DNA of 36,550 nt, taken from the IMG/VR virus record IMGVR_UViG_3300017963_000157, positions 1-36,550 of that record. The stretch is one strand, 5' to 3'. Position 1 is the stretch's first letter. Each line of letters opens with the position of its first letter. The notes under the pieces are model-generated. The model was not told where the DNA came from. It did not search any database and saw only the letters and a program-made list of their open reading frames with translations. A program made the translations under genes and the position numbers. This document shows, one piece after another, positions 14,057 through 22,899 of this stretch. This DNA comes from a virus.

Positions 14057-14590
14057 ATGGGTTTACTCAAATTAGTTATCAACACACGTGAAGCCAGCGC
14101 GGTCAATGTCGATCATATTAATCCGATTAAGGATGATGTGGGAGTTGTCGGTCGACTGGCAAACTGGATCGAGGGGTTGAAAAGCCGCGGTGGCTCATTC
14201 CTGACCATCGAATCAGGTGGTGTCCAATCGAATGGAACATTTACGATTGCCCCAAACGCCGCGGATGGGGATACCGCTGTAATTGGCGGTGTGACTTTAA
14301 CCGCACGAACATCGCCTACGCTTGCCGCTGAGTTTCAAATTGGCGCAAGTGTTGAAGATACAGCCAAGAATTTGGCTGACAAAATCAACTCGCTGTCTAC
14401 CGTCAACATTTTTGTTGTCGCTGGATATGCGGCTGGCGTTGTCACCGTGGCCGCAACCACGCAAGGTGCGATTGGTGATGCAATTACCACAACCGCAACA
14501 GGAAATATCACCGCGGGTGCCGCAACCTTGGGAAGTGGTGCTTCAGGTGATGTCACAAATATTGAATTGGGAAGGTCAGCAACCGCATAA
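14057..14590 (+). CDS. Capsid decoration/head-surface-like protein
   Basis: 177 residues with AAAGGAG before ATG 14057. After ~45 residues it contains a common phage virion domain: NGTFTIAPNAADGDTAVIGG, then LTARTSPTLAAEFQIGASVE and TGNITAGAATLGSGASGD, rich in Thr, Ala and Gly. Such domains appear on head or tail surfaces in many phages. Direct adjacency to the capsid gene favours a decoration role. No named family can be fixed by eye. Confidence 0.65.
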   Translation: MGLLKLVINTREASAVNVDHINPIKDDVGVVGRLANWIEGLKSRGGSFLTIESGGVQSNGTFTIAPNAADGDTAVIGGVTLTARTSPTLAAEFQIGASVEDTAKNLADKINSLSTVNIFVVAGYAAGVVTVAATTQGAIGDAITTTATGNITAGAATLGSGASGDVTNIELGRSATA

Positions 14591-14611
14591 GAACTGACAA
14601 AGGAGAACATC

Positions 14612-17584
14612 ATGGCGCAAATTATTTCATTTAACGGGTCAAGTTATACGATCCCCGATGTAAACGATACTGATTGGGGCCAAAACGTAACCGATTTTTT
14701 GGTTGCGATCCCCAATGGTGTTCTTCAACCCACAGGCGGCCTTTTCTCGCTCTCAGCCGACGTCGACTTTGGCGCGAATTTTGGTCTGGAATCGATTTAT
14801 TACAAATCGAGGACAGCCAATATCGCCCAATCTGGCATTGTGCGCCTTGCCAGGGTAGACAGCGTTGTGTGGCGAAATCAGGCCAATGGTGCCGATCTGG
14901 CATTGGCTGTAAACGCATCCGACCAGTTGATGTTCAACGGTGTTGTTATTGAATCGGACACATTGCCATCGGGTGATATGTTTGTTGGTGATGCGGCCAA
15001 CTCATCCACAGCCCGAACCATATCAGGGGCATGGACCATGAGCAATGTTGGGGTGGCGACATTATCGCCCAATTACATTGTTAATTCGATGATAAACAGC
15101 GCGGCGGCCATCGACCTTACAAAACTGGCGGCTTTAACCGCCGATAGGGTTATGATTACAAATGCAAGCGGTGTTATTGTTCCATTTGGCTGGAATATAT
15201 CTGGCGATAACATCAAAACATCAAATGGTGGTCGCTTGCATTTTGTTGATGATGTTGGGGCCGAATATGTCGGGATAGGATCACCGACCGCGGTTACCAC
15301 ATATAACCTTTATTGGCCAGCCGCCGCGGGCTCACCTGGCGAATATCTATCCTATCAAGCGGGCGGTCAACTTCAATGGTTGTCACCTGTTGGATCGGGA
15401 ACTGTCAATTCTGGTGTGGCAAGTTATTTCGCTTATTATCCAGCGACCAATACCACGGTTGATGACCAAATCTTATTGTCAACAAACAACACCGATGAGA
15501 TATTGATGTCCAGGAATTATACGGGATATCTTCAAATTCAATTGAGCAACACGGACAATACCGATGGTGTCTGGACAGGCCTGAGCCTCGAAACGTATAG
15601 CACAACAGGAACGGGCCAGTTTGTTATCAGGAAATATCCAGCCGCAACAACTGGGACTTATCTCTCTGGAATTGGATTGACAAATACCGTTCGATTCAGC
15701 GCGGCGGCCCAAGCATTCAACAGTATGGTATTTGACTTTGGGAGCGTCACTAATGGTATTTATTTCAGTTCCAATATTGCTGGAACTTATTGGAATTTTC
15801 AACAAGATGGTGACATTGAAGGTTCGTTTGATAAAGCGGCGGATGCGCTTTTTAGTATTCAAAATGTCTCTGGCAATGCGAAGATTCATATTGAAGCACA
15901 GGATGCGGACAAAATCGCTTCTATCTCATTCGAAAATAGCACCGTAACCCATACGCTTGGAATAGAGACTACAAATGACACTGGCGGTGGCGCATTTCTT
16001 GGGCCCGCAAGTTCTCTAAACATTCAATTAAACAGTGATGTCCCATTTTATCTGGGGAATCCAGCATATGACGCAAGAATGATTCTGGATGTTAATGCCA
16101 CAGGAAAAGCGAGTTGGATTGGGTTTCAAAATTTCGGAGGTGTTCAACATCGCATTGGAATTGAAACTGAAACCGATGCGGGCGGTGGGACATTCATGGG
16201 GATTGCCAGCTCATTCAATATTCAAGCGACTGGGAATTATCCTGTTTATATCAGCACCAATGGACAGATCGCGGCCAAGTTCAATGTGCCAGCCGCATTA
16301 AACGATGGAACGTCGATTTATCTTTACAATTCAGCCACCGCAACAAATTATCAAATGATTCGAATGAATCCGTCATCTTCAACAATAAATGAAGTGATTG
16401 TTGGTTACACGGATTTTGCTGGCGGAATCAATGAGTTGCGCGTCAGGAACCTTTCAAACACGGCGGGATCGCGGCCACTTTTAACTCTTTGGGGTGGAGG
16501 GTCGAGCGCGGGGGATCCTACCTTGAGATGGACATTGCCTGGCCTTCAAGCCTGGTATATGGGAATAGACAACTCCGTTACTGGCGATCCACTGGTAATT
16601 TCAAACGCCGATGGATTCACAAATAGAATTGTGGCTGTTTGGGAAGCTGACACAGAAATTACTTCTCAGTTTAACTCCGTTGATGATATTGGCCTTGATA
16701 TTATTCGAAATGGCGAAGAAAATGATGATACATGGTTACGAATAAATAATTCCCGCTCATCTCCCACCGCCGCTCGTTGTGGTATTCAATTGAGGAATTT
16801 ATCAACGGGGACAACAATTGGTTCGTTGGTGTTTCAAAAATATCCAAATGGACAGACTGGAACTTATACTGACGGTCGAAACGTAAGCAACTCAGGCTCT
16901 ATCGGAACCGCCGCCCAAACGATGGCGAATTTCACTTTCCGTTGCTCAGATTTCACAGAAGGTTTCTACTTTGGGTCTAACGTGTCTGGAACATACTGGC
17001 GATTTTATCAGAATGGTGCATTTGACCTTTCGTCTGGATCTTCGCAAGTATTCGCAATAAATAGCACTGGATATTTAAGGTTGCGGCCAGGATCAAATAC
17101 AAGCCCAACTCTGGCGAATAAAGATGATACGGACACAGGAATATATTTCTCTGGCACGGCAAATATTGATTATGCAATCGCTGGCGGTCAGTTATACAAG
17201 ATGAATACAAACTATTTTGGCCCTGTTTCAGATGGCCAGAAAAGTTGCGGCCAGGCTTCAACACGATGGTCCGATGTTCGGAGCGTGTTGATTAACGGTG
17301 CTGACTATGGATTTCAGAATGGATGGATCATTCGCGAGTATCCATGTTCGGCTGAAGACGTGTTCACTAAATCCGCGGAATGGATGAAGGAGCATTCATA
17401 TATTGGAATCCAGTTCCTGAACAAAGAAAAAGAAATGGTTGTTCGTTTCGAATTGGATGGCACCATTTATGCGAACAGCTTCAAAACATTCGATGGATTT
17501 GATGTTGTTGGAAAAATTAAATCGAATGCCGAAAAGATTGAGGAGCTTGAAAAAGAAATCAAAGAGTTAAAGGAGGCCGCATAA
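14612..17584 (+). CDS. Tail fibre / receptor-binding protein
   Basis: 990 residues with AAAGGAGA before ATG 14612. The N-terminus (SSYTIPDVNDTDWGQNVTDF, then LFSLSADVDFGANFGL) is the virion-attachment domain I associate with podovirus fibres. The body is beta-rich with internal repeats: HTLGIETTNDTGGGAFLG (~446) matches HRIGIETETDAGGGTFMG (~512), and TGTYLSG with AGTYWNFQQDG (~342-405) matches TGTYTDG with SGTYWRFYQNG (~743-805). The end is a coiled coil (KIEELEKEIKELKEAA). It should bind the receptor as a trimer. Confidence 0.85.
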   Translation: MAQIISFNGSSYTIPDVNDTDWGQNVTDFLVAIPNGVLQPTGGLFSLSADVDFGANFGLESIYYKSRTANIAQSGIVRLARVDSVVWRNQANGADLALAVNASDQLMFNGVVIESDTLPSGDMFVGDAANSSTARTISGAWTMSNVGVATLSPNYIVNSMINSAAAIDLTKLAALTADRVMITNASGVIVPFGWNISGDNIKTSNGGRLHFVDDVGAEYVGIGSPTAVTTYNLYWPAAAGSPGEYLSYQAGGQLQWLSPVGSGTVNSGVASYFAYYPATNTTVDDQILLSTNNTDEILMSRNYTGYLQIQLSNTDNTDGVWTGLSLETYSTTGTGQFVIRKYPAATTGTYLSGIGLTNTVRFSAAAQAFNSMVFDFGSVTNGIYFSSNIAGTYWNFQQDGDIEGSFDKAADALFSIQNVSGNAKIHIEAQDADKIASISFENSTVTHTLGIETTNDTGGGAFLGPASSLNIQLNSDVPFYLGNPAYDARMILDVNATGKASWIGFQNFGGVQHRIGIETETDAGGGTFMGIASSFNIQATGNYPVYISTNGQIAAKFNVPAALNDGTSIYLYNSATATNYQMIRMNPSSSTINEVIVGYTDFAGGINELRVRNLSNTAGSRPLLTLWGGGSSAGDPTLRWTLPGLQAWYMGIDNSVTGDPLVISNADGFTNRIVAVWEADTEITSQFNSVDDIGLDIIRNGEENDDTWLRINNSRSSPTAARCGIQLRNLSTGTTIGSLVFQKYPNGQTGTYTDGRNVSNSGSIGTAAQTMANFTFRCSDFTEGFYFGSNVSGTYWRFYQNGAFDLSSGSSQVFAINSTGYLRLRPGSNTSPTLANKDDTDTGIYFSGTANIDYAIAGGQLYKMNTNYFGPVSDGQKSCGQASTRWSDVRSVLINGADYGFQNGWIIREYPCSAEDVFTKSAEWMKEHSYIGIQFLNKEKEMVVRFELDGTIYANSFKTFDGFDVVGKIKSNAEKIEELEKEIKELKEAA

Positions 17585-17585
17585 C

Positions 17586-17861
17586 ATGGCACAAATCATA
17601 ATTGAATTTCCCGACGGAATTGGGGTTAGGGTAAACAATCTTTTGGGTCGTCGATGGGAATATCAGGATCAAATTGAAGATCCAGGTAATCCAGGAAGCA
17701 TGATACCAAACCCTGAAACCAAAGTGGCATTTAACAAACGGAAAGTTGTTGAATGGATAAAAGGGGAAGCGGTAAATCAGGAAGTCAGGGAATCGGGTGA
17801 AACCGCACAGGATACCCAACGACCTGTTTCTGAATCTGAGCTAAATATAACGTCAGCATAA
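17586..17861 (+). CDS. Small protein following the fibre gene
   Basis: 91 residues, ATG 17586 after the fibre stop, preceded by AAAGGAGG. The first part is a beta/alpha domain (FPDGIGVRVNNLLGRRWEYQ), the second acidic and helical (VVEWIKGEAVNQEVRESGET). Placed directly after the fibre, it may be a fibre chaperone or assembly factor, but no family is recognised. Confidence 0.6.
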   Translation: MAQIIIEFPDGIGVRVNNLLGRRWEYQDQIEDPGNPGSMIPNPETKVAFNKRKVVEWIKGEAVNQEVRESGETAQDTQRPVSESELNITSA

Positions 17862-17871
17862 AGGAGAGGAA

Positions 17872-18213
17872 ATGAAGAAGATCTATGGCATAGATGAAAA
17901 ATTACAAGACACAATCAACGAGAGTGATAAAAAAGCCGAAGGGGGGAAGTTTCGGTTTTTGTATCGCGCGGTGATATCCAACCATGTGGCGGAAAGTGGT
18001 ATTGAGGCCATGGAGTATGTCGAAGTTGGATTGAAGCTGGGAGTTGACGGGGCGGATATTGAGTTGGAAGACGCGGAATTCAACAAAATCAAAAACGCCT
18101 TGGACAAAAACCCGCTGAAGTGGCCAGCCGCGATGGTCGGACAGCTTTATAAGAAACTTGTTGATTCCGAAAAGAAGTATGAGGAAGAACAAAAAGCCAA
18201 GGGAGGGAAATAA
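17872..18213 (+). CDS. Hypothetical charged helical protein
   Basis: 113 residues with AAAGGAGAGG upstream. Almost wholly charged helix, starting MKKIYGIDEKLQDTINESDK and ending in a Lys/Glu tail (VDSEKKYEEEQKAKGGK). It lies between fibre and connector genes and may be an assembly or chaperone factor. No family recognised. Confidence 0.6.
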   Translation: MKKIYGIDEKLQDTINESDKKAEGGKFRFLYRAVISNHVAESGIEAMEYVEVGLKLGVDGADIELEDAEFNKIKNALDKNPLKWPAAMVGQLYKKLVDSEKKYEEEQKAKGGK

Positions 18214-18214
18214 A

Positions 18215-18577
18215 ATGCCAGCTTATCGAGATATGCACGACTTGTCAGGAATGGACTTTGGGGGGAATCCGTCATCCCCGTCTAAGTTTGTTCGCAAGAG
18301 ATCAAAGGGAAAAGACGAGGGCCAAATTGACGAGAACAAATTGAATCAAATGGTTCTCGGGCAAATGGCTGTCGAAGGGTTGCAAAACGCTGAGAATGGC
18401 CCTGGCGATGTCAGTATTGGGTTGCCCGCAAGCGAGCAAGCCAATCTCATTGGTGACACTGAGAGAACGGGAGAATCGGATCAGGTTGGGCCTGTGGCTG
18501 GGATGAAAGGCACCGTTCCTGAGAAAAAACGTATTGATAATCGTTTATTGAAACTCATTGCTTCTCGGTATCAATAA
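18215..18577 (+). CDS. Hypothetical virion-region protein
   Basis: 120 residues, ATG 18215 after AAGGGAGGG. Low-complexity, probably disordered (GMDFGGNPSSPSKFVRKRSK, then DTERTGESDQVGPVAGMKGT) with one central helix (ENKLNQMVLGQMAVEGLQNA). Such short disordered proteins occur between neck and tail genes. No family recognised. Confidence 0.55.
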   Translation: MPAYRDMHDLSGMDFGGNPSSPSKFVRKRSKGKDEGQIDENKLNQMVLGQMAVEGLQNAENGPGDVSIGLPASEQANLIGDTERTGESDQVGPVAGMKGTVPEKKRIDNRLLKLIASRYQ

Positions 18578-19045
18578 ATGGCACCCAATACGAAGGAAAT
18601 CTACGGGTTTCCTAAGTATCCCAGGACTCAGGACAACCAAACCGTAGAACAAGACATAAAGAGGGCATTTCAGGGGATGAAGGATGATGTCGATCCCCGT
18701 CTGGAACGTGTCACAAAGGATGCGGTCAGGCATGATCCGTCGATTTCAATGATTGAGATTGAAATTGAGGTTGAACCATCGAAGCCAAAAGAAGAGCCAA
18801 AGGCGGATTCGCAACAAAAGCTTGATATGGCCATTCAAAACAACGCATCGGCTGGCTATGAATATCCAGACAAGTATTTTCTTGATCATTTGATCGATGG
18901 ATTAACGTCAAAAGACAAGAAAACGTATCAATTGGGTGTTGATTGCCTTAAGGAATGCGTTGGAATGTTGCCTGAAAACGCCAGGCGATTGATTCACGAT
19001 GCCTGGGAGAAATATTTCAAGGAACATGGAATGAAGGGGGATTAA
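18578..19045 (+). CDS. Hypothetical protein with C-terminal helical domain
   Basis: 155 residues; ATG 18578 follows the previous stop without a gap and without a clear ribosome site, implying translational coupling. The N-terminal half is charged and proline-containing (EIEVEPSKPKEEPKADSQQK); the C-terminal half is a folded-looking helical segment (LDHLIDGLTSKDKKTYQLGV, then PENARRLIHDAWEKYFKEHG). Role unknown; possibly a tail or head assembly factor. Confidence 0.55.
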   Translation: MAPNTKEIYGFPKYPRTQDNQTVEQDIKRAFQGMKDDVDPRLERVTKDAVRHDPSISMIEIEIEVEPSKPKEEPKADSQQKLDMAIQNNASAGYEYPDKYFLDHLIDGLTSKDKKTYQLGVDCLKECVGMLPENARRLIHDAWEKYFKEHGMKGD

Positions 19046-19046
19046 A

Positions 19047-19994
19047 ATGCCAAAAGATTTTTCGGCTCAACACTTAGTGGAAGACTTGAAACTCCGTGTT
19101 TCAATGCCAACGACGCAACCGCTTTATTCAACGGCTCAACTTGTCCAATTAATGAGCAATGAACTTCAGGATACCATTGTTCCCGCAATTACCTCCGCGC
19201 GTGAGGATTATTTTGTCCAAATTGTTGACGTGCCAATCGATGTGACAACAAATCGATATCGAATCCCAACCAGAGCCATTGGTGGTGGTCTTCGTGACGT
19301 TGTTTTGTTGGATGCTTCAGAACAAGAGGTGGAATTGCCGCGTCTGACTTACGATGCCATTAAAAATAACCCCGCAAGGACAAACAATCGTCTTTTTGGC
19401 TTTTATATTGAGAACGATAGCGTTGTTTTATTTCCAGAGGACTTGGCCAATGTGGCGGGTTACCAATTACGATTTCGAATTGAGAGATTGCCAGGTGATC
19501 TTGTTTTAAAATCAGAAGCTTCTACCATTATTGCCATCAATCCAACTCTCCAACAAGTGACCGTCTCATCCGCTCCAAGTTCATGGACCACAAGCACCAA
19601 ATTTGACTTTATCCACAATGAACCGCTTTTTATATCGCTTGGGGATGATTATTCGATCAATAGCATCGTTACGAATGTTCTTACTTTCGATGATCCATTG
19701 CCGACAGATTTGGCTCTTGGAATGTGGGTTGTTGAAACTCGATTTTCACCCGTGCCACAGATTCCATATAACGCTTTTGGATGGCTGGCCCAATTGGGTG
19801 GCGTCAAAGCCTTGGAGGGCTTAACGGATCCGAAGGGACTTGATAATGCCTATGCCGCGGCCACCCGACTTGAAAACAAATTCATTAAAACATTAACCCC
19901 AAGGGTTAAAGGTTCCACGCTGAAAGTAAATAACAGAAATGGGATTTTGGACTGGTCAAGTGGGTTTGGATCCCGTCGGAGAGGTGTTTGGTAA
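19047..19994 (+). CDS. Head-tail connector (adaptor) protein
   Basis: 315 residues with AGGGGGATT before ATG 19047. It has helical ends and a beta-rich middle (YRIPTRAIGGGLRDVVLLDA, then LRFRIERLPGDLV). The layout resembles tail tubular A-like/adaptor proteins that join portal to tail in podoviruses, and the next gene encodes a large tail hub as expected for that pair. The C-terminus is Arg-rich (FGSRRRGVW). Confidence 0.7.
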   Translation: MPKDFSAQHLVEDLKLRVSMPTTQPLYSTAQLVQLMSNELQDTIVPAITSAREDYFVQIVDVPIDVTTNRYRIPTRAIGGGLRDVVLLDASEQEVELPRLTYDAIKNNPARTNNRLFGFYIENDSVVLFPEDLANVAGYQLRFRIERLPGDLVLKSEASTIIAINPTLQQVTVSSAPSSWTTSTKFDFIHNEPLFISLGDDYSINSIVTNVLTFDDPLPTDLALGMWVVETRFSPVPQIPYNAFGWLAQLGGVKALEGLTDPKGLDNAYAAATRLENKFIKTLTPRVKGSTLKVNNRNGILDWSSGFGSRRRGVW

Positions 19995-22480
19995 TGCCAC
20001 AAACTCTTGATTTAAAAGCCAAGGGACTCTACACGTTCCCAAATCAGTTGGGCGAGGTTCCGCAAGGGGCGTTATTGATTGCTAACAACGTGGTCATTGA
20101 TCGCGAAGGCACAACAGAAACGCGCCGCGGATTCAAGAAATATGGAACACAATTGGCGAATGTTCCTAAAAAGATTTTCAATTTCAGAAAAACATTACTG
20201 GTTCATCATGGATCAACTCTTTCCTATGATTCCGACAATGCTGGAACGTGGGTGGATTACACGGGAACATATGATCCACCTTCTGGGGCCAATAGTATTC
20301 GTGCCATCGAAGAAAACTTGAACTTTTATTTTGCCACATCGACTGGAATCAAAAAGCTTGATTCGGTAACGGGATCCGTTGAGCCCGCTGGCATTCCAAA
20401 AGCCTTGGATGGAACTGGCGTAACAACAGGAACCAGTGGATGGTTCACTGACATAAAACAAGTTGCTTATCGCGTTCTGTTTGGAAAAACGGATGCCAAC
20501 AACAACAAAATTCTGGGTGCGCCATCATCAAGAATTATTGTGGCCAATAACTCAGGTGGAACACGGGATGTCAATTTGACATTTACATTGCCTACGGGTT
20601 TGACTACCTCCCATTTCTATCAAGTGTATCGATCTGAAATGTCTGTCGATTTGACCACAGAACCATCCGACGAAACTTTGCTGATTGTTGAAAAACCAAT
20701 CACCGCGTCAGATATCACAGCGGGAACCATCACATATTTGGATCAGACCCCTGAATCTCTTCGTGGGGCCACTCTTTATACCGCACCAAGTCAACAGGGG
20801 ATTTTGCAAGGTAATGAGCCACCGCCGTTGGCCAAAGATATCGCGGTTTATAAAGACACCACACTTTATGCAAACACCATTTCAAAGCATCGAAAAGAAT
20901 TCACCATGATTTCTGTTGGATCCCCAAATGGTGTTCAGGTTGATGATACCATCACTATCGATGGTGTCGTTTACACTGGAAAAGCAACAGAAAACATTGG
21001 ATCAAATCATTTCCTTGTTTCAACCAGTGGAACGCCCGCCCAGAATATCGATGTCACCACGCGTTCGCTTCTTAGGGTGGTAAACCAATCCGCCTCGAAC
21101 ACGACTGTTTATGGATATTATTTGACGGGATTCAATGATTTGCCTGGCCAGTGTCTTATCGAGGAACGAGGCATTGGTGGATCTGGATTTGCCATAACTT
21201 CCTCAAGAGGGGCGGCCTTTTCGCCTGAAATACCTTCGTCTGGAACCTCCTTTTCATCCACAAATGAAGCGGCGGTGAATCGGATATTGGTTTCGAAGGT
21301 GGATCAGCCAGAAGCCGTTCCGATTTTAAATATCTTAAGGGTAGGATCCAAAAACAAGGCTATTTTACGGATCATTGCTCTTCGAGATTCCGTGTTTGTG
21401 CTAAAGGAAGATGGTCTTTATCGCATCACGGGTGAAACCATATCTGATTATCGAATTGCGTTGTTTGATCGGACAACGCTGTTGGTGGCTGAAGACAGTG
21501 CGGTCAATTTCAACAATCAGGTGTTCGCCTATACCGATCAGGGGAACGCCGCCATATCGGATTCTGGCGTGGCGATTATGTCCCGCGCCATTGAGTCTGA
21601 TTTGCTTAATTTGACCGCCGAGCAATTCACGAACTTTGGGACTACGTTCGGAATTTCCTACGAATCGGATAGGAAATACATCATATCTACCGTCACCGAT
21701 GATTCGGACACGCACCCAACCCAGATGTATGTTTACAACTCGATTACAAACACTTATACCCGATGGGAATTGGAAATGACATGCGGACTGGTATCAGATC
21801 GCGATGGGAAGCTTTATTTAGGGCCAGCCGACGCAACCGACAAATATATTCGTCAAGAGCGGAAGACGTTCACCATTACCGATGCCGCGGAAGAAGAAAT
21901 CGCACTGACTGTCGTTTCTTCCGTCGGAGACGATATTACTGTTGCCGATTCAACTGGCGTTTCGGTAGGCGACACAATCGCCCAATTTGTCAGCGGGGTG
22001 TTGGCCAGGAACGCGGTGGTTACAAGTGTTCCAGATTCGACAAGTATCATTGTTGATAAAGTATTGGGCTGGACAGTGGGGTTCGCCACCGCATATGTGG
22101 CGATCCCAACACGGGTGAAATATGTGCCCGTTCATGGGGGCAACCCAAGCCTGATCCACCATTGGAATTATGTGGAGGCCATGTTCTCAGATGCCCGTTT
22201 TAACTCGCTCACAATGACTTTTACGTCAGATATGAGCATCAATGAGGAAGCCGTGTCACTTATACCGAAGTTTTTGGGGCCATGGGGCCAATTTCCGTGG
22301 GGTTCGTTGCCTTGGGGATCCGTTACGGCTTCAATTCAGCCAATTCCGACGTATGTTCCACGGGAAAAGAGCCGATCAAGCTGGTTAAATATCGAAATGG
22401 CGCAATCCCAAGCCTTAACGCGCTTTTCTTTGGTTGGATTGGCCGTATTTTTTGAAATTATGAGTCACAGGCGGAAATAA
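19994..22480 (+). CDS. Tail hub/nozzle protein
   Basis: 828 residues; ATG 19994 overlaps the previous stop (TAATG), with GGAGAGG upstream. The N-terminus (YTFPNQLGEVPQGALLIANN, then TTETRRGFKKYG) and repeated beta blades with internal 'DSVFVLKEDGLYRI' motifs are typical of tail hub (gp10/T7 gp12-type) proteins of podoviruses. It forms the tail tip through which DNA passes. It overlaps the next gene by one base. Confidence 0.82.
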   Translation: MPQTLDLKAKGLYTFPNQLGEVPQGALLIANNVVIDREGTTETRRGFKKYGTQLANVPKKIFNFRKTLLVHHGSTLSYDSDNAGTWVDYTGTYDPPSGANSIRAIEENLNFYFATSTGIKKLDSVTGSVEPAGIPKALDGTGVTTGTSGWFTDIKQVAYRVLFGKTDANNNKILGAPSSRIIVANNSGGTRDVNLTFTLPTGLTTSHFYQVYRSEMSVDLTTEPSDETLLIVEKPITASDITAGTITYLDQTPESLRGATLYTAPSQQGILQGNEPPPLAKDIAVYKDTTLYANTISKHRKEFTMISVGSPNGVQVDDTITIDGVVYTGKATENIGSNHFLVSTSGTPAQNIDVTTRSLLRVVNQSASNTTVYGYYLTGFNDLPGQCLIEERGIGGSGFAITSSRGAAFSPEIPSSGTSFSSTNEAAVNRILVSKVDQPEAVPILNILRVGSKNKAILRIIALRDSVFVLKEDGLYRITGETISDYRIALFDRTTLLVAEDSAVNFNNQVFAYTDQGNAAISDSGVAIMSRAIESDLLNLTAEQFTNFGTTFGISYESDRKYIISTVTDDSDTHPTQMYVYNSITNTYTRWELEMTCGLVSDRDGKLYLGPADATDKYIRQERKTFTITDAAEEEIALTVVSSVGDDITVADSTGVSVGDTIAQFVSGVLARNAVVTSVPDSTSIIVDKVLGWTVGFATAYVAIPTRVKYVPVHGGNPSLIHHWNYVEAMFSDARFNSLTMTFTSDMSINEEAVSLIPKFLGPWGQFPWGSLPWGSVTASIQPIPTYVPREKSRSSWLNIEMAQSQALTRFSLVGLAVFFEIMSHRRK

Positions 22481-22890
22481 TGGCGAAATTACCGACAGTT
22501 AGGCGAATATCACGCGAAGATCTGAGGGATAAGGATGTCCCAAAGTGGGTCGATCAGCTTTTGAGGCTGATTAACAATTTTTTTGAGACGGTCTACTCCG
22601 CATTGGCTTCCAATTTGACATTTGATGAGAATATTCGAACCCAGACCAAGAAATTTATCATTACTGGCGGTGCGAATCCTCAAGACAACATATTTGAATT
22701 TTTGTTGACGCTTCCAACCGCACCCATTGGGTTGCATGTCATCAATGTTTACGAAACCCAGGCACCCAACAATCCCGTTACGGCGGCGGTGTTTTGTTCC
22801 TGGCGGAGAGAGTCAACACAAATGATTATCAGTTCAATTTCAGGTCTGACGAATGGCACTGAGTATGCCATCACCGTCAGGGTAGACTAA
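22480..22890 (+). CDS. Hypothetical tail-associated protein
   Basis: 136 residues, coupled to the hub gene by TAATG. The N-terminal half is helical (RLINNFFETVYSALASNLTF), the C-terminal half a beta domain (FIITGGANPQDNIFEFLLTL, then AAVFCSWRRESTQMIISSIS). It may be a small hub or tail-needle partner. No family fixed by eye. Confidence 0.6.
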   Translation: MAKLPTVRRISREDLRDKDVPKWVDQLLRLINNFFETVYSALASNLTFDENIRTQTKKFIITGGANPQDNIFEFLLTLPTAPIGLHVINVYETQAPNNPVTAAVFCSWRRESTQMIISSISGLTNGTEYAITVRVD

Positions 22891-22899
22891 GGGGGTTAT

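Noticed and set aside
14612-17584. Diversity-generating retroelement acting on the fibre
   Set aside because: No reverse transcriptase is encoded and no template/variable repeat pair with A-specific differences was seen; the repeats are ordinary protein repeats.
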